Positions 7,156-11,060 of a stretch of 11,060 nt of DNA are shown here, one piece after another (position 1 is the first letter of the stretch; each line of letters opens with the position of its first letter). Made by a program: the position numbers and the translations under genes. The stretch comes from Acidiferrobacteraceae bacterium (GTDB lineage Bacteria > Pseudomonadota > Gammaproteobacteria > Arenicellales > UBA868): positions 16,360 to 27,419 of the forward strand of contig PCBE01000085.1 in the NCBI GenBank assembly GCA_002731295.1, in the 5' to 3' direction. The notes under the pieces are model-generated. The model saw only the letters and a program-made list of their open reading frames with translations, was not told the origin of the DNA and did no database searches.

Positions 7156-7545
7156 TTAGCTTTTTGCAGCCCAAGCTTCGATTTCAACAAGGATGTCAGG
7201 TGATGCCAGTCCGTCGACAATCACCAGTGTCGATGTAAAGATCGTTTCATCGCCGATTACCCGAGCCCTTGCCAAACGGTAGTCCTCAATAAAGCGTGAG
7301 TCGGTTAAGTACACCGTGGTTTTGACCAGATCTGATTTGCGCATGCCCTGATCGCGTAGACAACTCAAAATATTGCGCAGAGTCTGTTCCGTCTGTTTGC
7401 GAATGCCGTTTGCGAGGTTGCCTTTTTTGTCTATACCGACCTGGCCGGAAAGGACCAGCCATTGTGCATTGGCGGGCACCAGGGTCGTATGACAGTATTT
7501 ACCCAGGGGTTTGTGAACCATCGCTGGATTTGAAGAAATATTCAT
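7156..7545 (-). CDS. Rid-family (YjgF/YER057c/UK114) protein
   Basis: RidA-type proteins are small trimers that hydrolyse reactive enamine/imine intermediates; relatives include 2-aminomuconate deaminases of aminoaromatic degradation. The fold signatures are LVLSGQVGID (30-39), a helix QTEQTLRNILSCL (51-63), DLVKTTVYLTD (72-82) and the terminal VEIEAWA (120-126). The position of E. coli RidA Arg105, essential for deaminase activity, falls in FTSTLV (103-108) and is Ser or Thr here, so classical imine deaminase activity is doubtful. ATG 7545 is chosen over ATG 7557 because a GGAGG Shine-Dalgarno lies five bases before it and overlaps the upstream Met codon. Length is then 129, normal for the family. 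It is the only minus-strand gene between the two plus-strand runs and has its own divergent spacer. A substrate among unstable enamines from kynureninase or ring-cleavage chemistry is inference. Confidence 0.9.
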   Translation of the reverse strand: MNISSNPAMVHKPLGKYCHTTLVPANAQWLVLSGQVGIDKKGNLANGIRKQTEQTLRNILSCLRDQGMRKSDLVKTTVYLTDSRFIEDYRLARARVIGDETIFTSTLVIVDGLASPDILVEIEAWAAKS

Positions 7546-7550
7546 TGCTG

Positions 7551-7555
7551 CCTCC
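7551..7555 (-). promoter_or_regulatory. Ribosome binding site of the Rid gene
   Basis: On the minus strand a perfect GGAGG is followed by five bases and ATG 7545. It fixes the start at the second of two in-frame Met codons. Confidence 0.75.
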
Positions 7556-7585
7556 ATTGTTGTTTAGTCTTAGTCACCGAAGTTA

Positions 7586-7617
7586 CCGCGTAAGATGATC
7601 TGTAAGTGTAAACGCGG
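7586..7617. promoter_or_regulatory. Inverted repeat in the Rid/decarboxylase-like divergent spacer
   Basis: CCGCGT (7586-7591) and ACGCGG (7612-7617) are exact inverted six-base arms separated by 20 bases, centred in a 170-base divergent intergenic region. Such spaced dyads are common operator forms, but six-base arms can arise by chance. The same spacer has a tandem TTAGTC pair (7564-7575). Confidence 0.3.
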
Positions 7618-7631
7618 ACCACGTTTTGAAG

Positions 7632-7661
7632 GTAACAACATCACCCAACCCTGCGTAGAAT
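7632..7661 (+). promoter_or_regulatory. Weak candidate promoter for the 7716-onward operon
   Basis: GTAACA (7632-7637) and TAGAAT (7656-7661) are 18 bases apart, matching four and five of six consensus positions. They lie about 55 bases before ATG 7716, in the gap where the operon that includes the IDO must begin. Pattern match only. Confidence 0.3.
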
Positions 7662-7715
7662 GGGAGGTCTGGGCATTAATGACCGCCTGCTGTTGAGACT
7701 GGTCGGGATTATAAA

Positions 7716-8480
7716 ATGGTCGATTCGAAGGTTCGGAATGACGACGCGTTGGGTTGGCGTTTGAAGTTGGGTGTAATTGTGCCTGCAACCAACACCATTG
7801 TTGAGCCCGAGTTTCACAGCATGACCCCTGCTGGAGTAACTTGCCACACCGGGCGTTTTCCGCTCAGGGATGTTCGCATCACCAGCGATGACGATTTCGA
7901 ACGTCTGGTCGCCGATATTCATGCCAACCTGGATCGGGCAGTCGACGACCTGATGTCCGTGGCTCCCGATCACATTATCGTGGGGGTTTCTGCTGAATCT
8001 TTCTGGGATGGTGCGGACGGTGCAGAGATAATCAGAAACCGATTAGCGGAAAAGACGGGTGTCTCGATCACGCTGGGATCTGATGCGGCACGAGTAGCGC
8101 TGGAGGCAGTGGCCGCACAGCGTATAGGCGTATTAACACCTTACTGGCCAGTTGCAGATGAGCGTGTGCGGCAGTATTTCAACCAATGCGGTTTTACTGC
8201 AGTCAGAGTAACGGGCCTTAAGGCAACCAGCCCACTCAATATTGCCGAACAGAGTCGGGCCACATTACGCCAGGCTATCCTCGATCTTGACGGCGACGAT
8301 ATCGATACGATCGTCCAGGTCGGGACTAATCTTGCGCTTGCTGCTCTGGCCGATGAGCTTGAGCAGGAACTGGGTAAACCGGTGATCGCCATCAACGTAG
8401 CCCTGTACTGGCACGCACTGAGGCAAAACGGCATCAATGAACCTATTCCAGGATTCGGCCGGTTACTGAAAAATTTGTAG
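7716..8480 (+). CDS. Arylmalonate decarboxylase / maleate isomerase-type protein of the Asp/Glu racemase superfamily, lacking both catalytic cysteines
   Basis: The superfamily includes maleate cis-trans isomerase, arylmalonate decarboxylase, and aspartate, glutamate and hydantoin racemases, all with a pseudo-symmetric two-domain fold and active-site cysteine(s). The signature VPATNTIVEPEF (22-33) and a VLTPYWPV segment opening the second half place it nearest maleate isomerase/arylmalonate decarboxylase. The first cysteine position is replaced within GVSAESFWDG (90-99; Ser92), and the second within QVGTNLAL (201-208; Gly203 where Cys is usual). The only cysteines are in VTCHTG and NQCGF, not at catalytic positions. 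Reaction is therefore unassigned. ATG 7716 is the first possible start after the in-frame TGA at 7680, with a modest GGGA seven bases upstream. It leads a run in which the next gene follows after four bases. Confidence 0.85.
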   Translation: MVDSKVRNDDALGWRLKLGVIVPATNTIVEPEFHSMTPAGVTCHTGRFPLRDVRITSDDDFERLVADIHANLDRAVDDLMSVAPDHIIVGVSAESFWDGADGAEIIRNRLAEKTGVSITLGSDAARVALEAVAAQRIGVLTPYWPVADERVRQYFNQCGFTAVRVTGLKATSPLNIAEQSRATLRQAILDLDGDDIDTIVQVGTNLALAALADELEQELGKPVIAINVALYWHALRQNGINEPIPGFGRLLKNL

Positions 8481-8484
8481 GCGA

Positions 8485-9633
8485 TTGGGAGCACTTCAGT
8501 TCAACACAGCTTTACCACCATTGAAAACCAAAATTGATCAGAGCACTGTAGCTGGAACCCCGCCGGATAAAGATTTCAGCCGGCGTCGAATTGCAGCCGA
8601 TAAGCTGAGGCTTCTGGGTGTTCGCTTGCTGTCAGCAGCAGGCATGTCACACGATGACGCAGCCATGGTTTCCGAACACGTGGTGGGCAACAGCCTGATG
8701 GGTGTGGATTCCCACGGTGTGGTGCGATTTTCTCAATACATGTCGCTTATCGAATCGGGCGCAATCGATCCCCTCGGTACACCGCTTTTAGTCGTTGATG
8801 ATCCGGCAATGACCCGGATTGATGCTGGTGGTGGACACGGTGTTCCCGCTATGGTGCAACTTGCGGAATGTACAGCTCATAAAGCGAGTACTGCCGGGAT
8901 GGCGACCGGTGCTCTGGTGAATTGTGGTCACACGGGACGGATTGGTGCCTACGCTGAAATGATTGCCCGTCAGGGCTGTTTTGCCGTGATTATTGGCGGT
9001 GGCGGACATACCCGGGGCAATCCAAAAGTAGCACCCTACGGTGGTCGGGAAGGCATTATGGGGACCAATCCCTACACATTGGCTCTCCCGGGTGGTCCGA
9101 CAGGTGTGGTGGTCGTAGATTTTGCGACGTCCACCAGCGCTCAAGGCAAGTTGCTCGCGGCCTCTAAAACAGGAGAGCCTCTGCCCCCGGGGACCATTAT
9201 GGACCGCGACGGGCGGCCGAGTATTGATGCCCGGGACTACTATGCGGGGGGTGTACTGCTGCCGGCAGCCGGACCCAAAGGCTACGGACTGGGGCTTATT
9301 GGCGAACTGCTCGCTCATGGGGTCCTGGGTCAGGCAAGGGCACTGAACTGGCTGGTGCTGGCGGTTGATCTCGACCTGCTGAGCGATGATGACTATGGCA
9401 GCAGAATTGATGATTATCTGGAATGGGTGAAAGGGCGGGCGCCGGCAGAAGGATTTGACGAGGTGATGATTCCGGGCGAACCTGAGCAGCGTTGTCGACA
9501 ATTGCGGGAGCAGTTGGGGATTCCTGTTGCCGATGAAATATGGGCGGAGATCGTCGACTGGGCCGGTCGGATGGGTATCGTGCTGCCTGATATCGATGCG
9601 AATGCTGATTCTCACGAGGCACAGGTGCGCTGA
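8485..9633 (+). CDS. Ldh-family (malate/L-lactate/ureidoglycolate/sulfolactate dehydrogenase) oxidoreductase
   Basis: NAD(P)-dependent enzymes of this non-Rossmann family interconvert 2-hydroxy- and 2-oxo-acids, or reduce cyclic imines such as delta1-piperideine-2-carboxylate. Visible signatures are VDSHG (74-78) with the conserved His77, NCGHTGRIG (146-154), VAPYGGREG with GTNPY (193-197), SAQGKL and PKGYGL (264-269). The conserved domain begins near residue 31 (FSRRRIAADKL), preceded by an unusual N-terminal stretch. No ATG occurs before residue 54, which is too late. TTG 8485 is the first start after an in-frame TGA (8467), so a TTG start is likely here or at 8521, with no strong Shine-Dalgarno at either. 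Translation may depend on the gene ending four bases earlier. Its stop shares one base with the IDO start. The exact hydroxy-acid or imine substrate is unknown. Confidence 0.87.
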   Translation: MGALQFNTALPPLKTKIDQSTVAGTPPDKDFSRRRIAADKLRLLGVRLLSAAGMSHDDAAMVSEHVVGNSLMGVDSHGVVRFSQYMSLIESGAIDPLGTPLLVVDDPAMTRIDAGGGHGVPAMVQLAECTAHKASTAGMATGALVNCGHTGRIGAYAEMIARQGCFAVIIGGGGHTRGNPKVAPYGGREGIMGTNPYTLALPGGPTGVVVVDFATSTSAQGKLLAASKTGEPLPPGTIMDRDGRPSIDARDYYAGGVLLPAAGPKGYGLGLIGELLAHGVLGQARALNWLVLAVDLDLLSDDDYGSRIDDYLEWVKGRAPAEGFDEVMIPGEPEQRCRQLREQLGIPVADEIWAEIVDWAGRMGIVLPDIDANADSHEAQVR

Positions 9634-10778
9634 TGGCTTCGTGTTGGCAGGTGACCGGGAAGCAGGGATTTCTGATTGCTCCTGAACCAGTAACCGATCC
9701 GTTACCGTTTCTTTCGAATACCATGCGCAGTGCGGTTGGCGAGATTATGGATGTAGCCAGTTGTCTTCCACAGTTGGTTGCGGAGGGCCGCTGTCGTGAA
9801 GCATGTCTGGCGTTGCCTATACCGAATTTTTCAGGCAGCGATGTGATTCTCGATGAACGCGCTGCGGAGCGCCTGCACCAGGCTTATGCCTTTTTGAGCA
9901 ATGGCTATTTGTGGCAGCCTGGCGAGGAACCGACTCGGCAACTGCCGCGTACCCTCGCTATTCCTTTCGTCCAGCTTTCAGCACGGGTCAAACGGCCGCC
10001 GACACTGAGTTATACCAACACACAACTGGCCAATTGGCGGCGGCTAGACCCTGCCGGTGAAATTGCAGTTGAAAACATTAAAGCGGTGCAGATGTTTCAG
10101 CCTCTTCCTGATGAGGAATGGTTTTGGGTGCTGCACATTGTGATCGAGGCTCGTGGTGCTCCGGCAGTGGTCGCAGGCACAAGACTGGTGCAGGCAGCAA
10201 AACTTAACGATATAGATCAGATCGAAAGGCAGCTCGAGATTATCCGCTCCGGACTTGAGACGATCATAGAACTTGCAGGGCGTATGGAAGAGGGTTGCCG
10301 GCCGGAGGTGTATTACGAGACCTTACGTCCATTTCTGTTCGCACACCCCGATGGTGTGGTATTCGATGGTGTGCAGGCATTCGGTGGTAAACCACAGACA
10401 TTTCTGGGGCAAACTGGAGCACAAAGTGCTTTGATTCCAGCTATCTGTGCATCACTGGGATTGCGTCATGCGCGCAGCGAACTGACAACCTATCTGGAGA
10501 CTGTACGGGCCTACATGCCTGAGCCTCACCGGCGGTTTGTCGCCGGGCTGGACGGCCAGGTCGTGCGAGATTGTGTCAGCAGTACTGTGAGTCAGAACTC
10601 GGTACGGACGCTCTACAATAGCTGCATTGAGAAAGTAGTTGAGTTTCGGCGTCTTCATCTTGGCCTGGCTGCAAACTATATTGCCTCGCGTATGGATAAT
10701 CCCCGCGGCACCGGGGGTACCGACTTCATGCGCTGGCTGAAGCATATGACCCGGGAAACAACCGAACAGATGCTCTAG
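9633..10778 (+). CDS. Indoleamine 2,3-dioxygenase (IDO) family heme protein
   Basis: IDO inserts O2 across the indole C2-C3 bond of tryptophan and related indoles, giving N-formylkynurenine-type products, using a cytoplasmic heme. The 381-residue protein compares with 403 in human IDO1, and family blocks are clear. LPRTLAIPFVQLSARV and SYTNTQLANWRRLDP match the IDO1 region around Tyr126. YYETLR (227-232) places Arg232 at substrate-binding Arg231. FLGQTGAQSA matches the GGSAGQSS loop. RAYMPEPHRRF precedes the proximal heme ligand His342 in FRRLHLGLAANYI (IDO1 His346). GTGGTD (359-364) is the C-terminal loop holding Thr379. IDO1 Ser167 aligns with His168 in FWVLHIVIEA, a tryptophan-2,3-dioxygenase-like feature. 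It starts inside the preceding stop (TGATG), so is translationally coupled to the dehydrogenase. The family call is strong; the substrate could be tryptophan or another indole. Confidence 0.93.
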   Translation: MASCWQVTGKQGFLIAPEPVTDPLPFLSNTMRSAVGEIMDVASCLPQLVAEGRCREACLALPIPNFSGSDVILDERAAERLHQAYAFLSNGYLWQPGEEPTRQLPRTLAIPFVQLSARVKRPPTLSYTNTQLANWRRLDPAGEIAVENIKAVQMFQPLPDEEWFWVLHIVIEARGAPAVVAGTRLVQAAKLNDIDQIERQLEIIRSGLETIIELAGRMEEGCRPEVYYETLRPFLFAHPDGVVFDGVQAFGGKPQTFLGQTGAQSALIPAICASLGLRHARSELTTYLETVRAYMPEPHRRFVAGLDGQVVRDCVSSTVSQNSVRTLYNSCIEKVVEFRRLHLGLAANYIASRMDNPRGTGGTDFMRWLKHMTRETTEQML

Positions 10779-10809
10779 TTGTGCGGACCGGATTCGCCTG
10801 GAGCAATTT

Positions 10810-10815
10810 AAGGAG
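10810..10815 (+). promoter_or_regulatory. Ribosome binding site of the SDR gene
   Basis: AAGGAG lies six bases before ATG 10822, one of the strongest Shine-Dalgarno sites in the window. The 43-base gap after the IDO stop has no visible terminator, so co-transcription is likely. Confidence 0.7.
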
Positions 10816-10821
10816 AAGTGT

Positions 10822-11060
10822 ATGCAGGATTTGTTTTCAATTAAAGGCAAGACGGCGCTCGTGACCGGCGGGTCGCGCGGAATCGGGGAGATGATTGCTG
10901 GCGGGTTTCTGGCAAGTGGTGCCAGGGTCTATATCAGTTCGCGCAAAGTGGAGGCTTGTGATGCTGCCGCCGAGCGGCTGATGAAGACCTTTGGCGGAAA
11001 GTGCATTTCTCTGCCCGGCAATGTTGCCGAACTCGATGGCATCAGTGCCCTGGTTGAAAC
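10822..11060 (+). CDS. Short-chain dehydrogenase/reductase, N-terminal 79 residues (cut by right edge)
   Basis: This is an NAD(P)-dependent Rossmann-fold oxidoreductase. The glycine-rich cofactor motif TGGSRGIG spans residues 15-22, after a typical KGKTALV strand. The second strand YISSRK carries Ser-Arg-Lys after the strand, which favours NADP(H) over NAD(H). The NVAEL segment, normally D-V-x-D/E, contacts the adenine. The catalytic Asn-Ser-Tyr-Lys residues lie beyond the edge. The opening DLFSIKGKTALVTGGSRGIG resembles RhlG/FabG-type 3-oxoacyl reductases, but substrate cannot be inferred from this part. It is the fourth gene of the run from 7716, which suggests a role in oxidising or reducing an intermediate of the IDO-linked pathway (inference). 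Confidence 0.9.
   Translation, partial: MQDLFSIKGKTALVTGGSRGIGEMIAGGFLASGARVYISSRKVEACDAAAERLMKTFGGKCISLPGNVAELDGISALVE

Noticed and set aside
7679..7696. Five-codon ATG-to-TGA mini-ORF after GGGAGG, before the AMDase-like gene
   Set aside because: Too short, with no leader-peptide hallmark such as repeated regulatory codons or an attenuator hairpin; probably chance.
8788..9615. 275-residue antisense frame inside the Ldh-family gene
   Set aside because: It is long but entirely opposite a gene with clear family motifs; its composition is shadow-like and no domain is visible.
9633..10778. Calling the heme protein tryptophan 2,3-dioxygenase because of His168
   Set aside because: Length and blocks around LPRTLAIPF, LANWRRLDP, RAYMPEPHRRF and GTGGTD are IDO-type; TDO lacks this architecture and is shorter (about 280-300 residues in bacteria).
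1..11060. CRISPR arrays, tRNA/rRNA genes, insertion sequences
   Set aside because: No regularly spaced repeats, tRNA-like cloverleaf, rRNA sequence, transposase or terminal inverted repeats were seen; nearly all sequence is accounted for by metabolic genes.

Overview
The window is a gene-dense stretch of bacterial chromosome. It shows Shine-Dalgarno sites, stop/start overlaps and short spacers, with GC content that looks to be in the mid-50s by eye (not calculated). Gene content and style suggest a proteobacterium, but nothing here fixes the genus. I see no mobile element, tRNA, rRNA or CRISPR array. No stretch over about 170 bases lacks a gene.

Layout: (a) 1-558, minus strand, is the N-terminal part of a kynureninase (kynU) running off the left edge. 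(b) 559-670 is a short divergent control region with overlapping promoter-like elements and repeated TGCAAT boxes. (c) 671-7110, plus strand, holds hydantoinase/oxoprolinase-type subunits A and B (overlapping ATGA), an AMP-forming acid-CoA ligase, and a TfdA/TauD-type Fe(II)/2-oxoglutarate dioxygenase. (d) 7156-7545, minus strand, is a Rid-family protein. (e) 7546-7715 is a second divergent control region. (f) 7716 to the right edge, plus strand, is a tight run: an arylmalonate decarboxylase/maleate isomerase-type protein, an Ldh-family NAD(P)-dependent dehydrogenase, an indoleamine 2,3-dioxygenase (IDO) family heme protein and the start of a short-chain dehydrogenase/reductase.

The notable feature is an IDO-family enzyme (opens indole rings) within 10 kb of kynureninase (cleaves kynurenine-type side chains), with a set of catabolic genes between them: ATP-dependent cyclic-amide hydrolase, CoA ligase, dioxygenase, racemase/decarboxylase-like protein and two dehydrogenases. 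No kynurenine formamidase is visible. My reading (inference) is a catabolic island for tryptophan or, more likely, a modified indole or related N-heterocycle. In it, IDO opens the ring, KynU trims an aryl-keto amino acid, HyuAB hydrolyses a lactam or imide intermediate, and the ligase activates a resulting acid. Three members carry non-standard active-site residues. The IDO has His where human IDO1 has Ser167, the position of the catalytic-site His in tryptophan 2,3-dioxygenases. The racemase/decarboxylase-like protein lacks both family cysteines. The Rid protein lacks the key RidA arginine. The locus therefore may not follow the standard kynurenine pathway.
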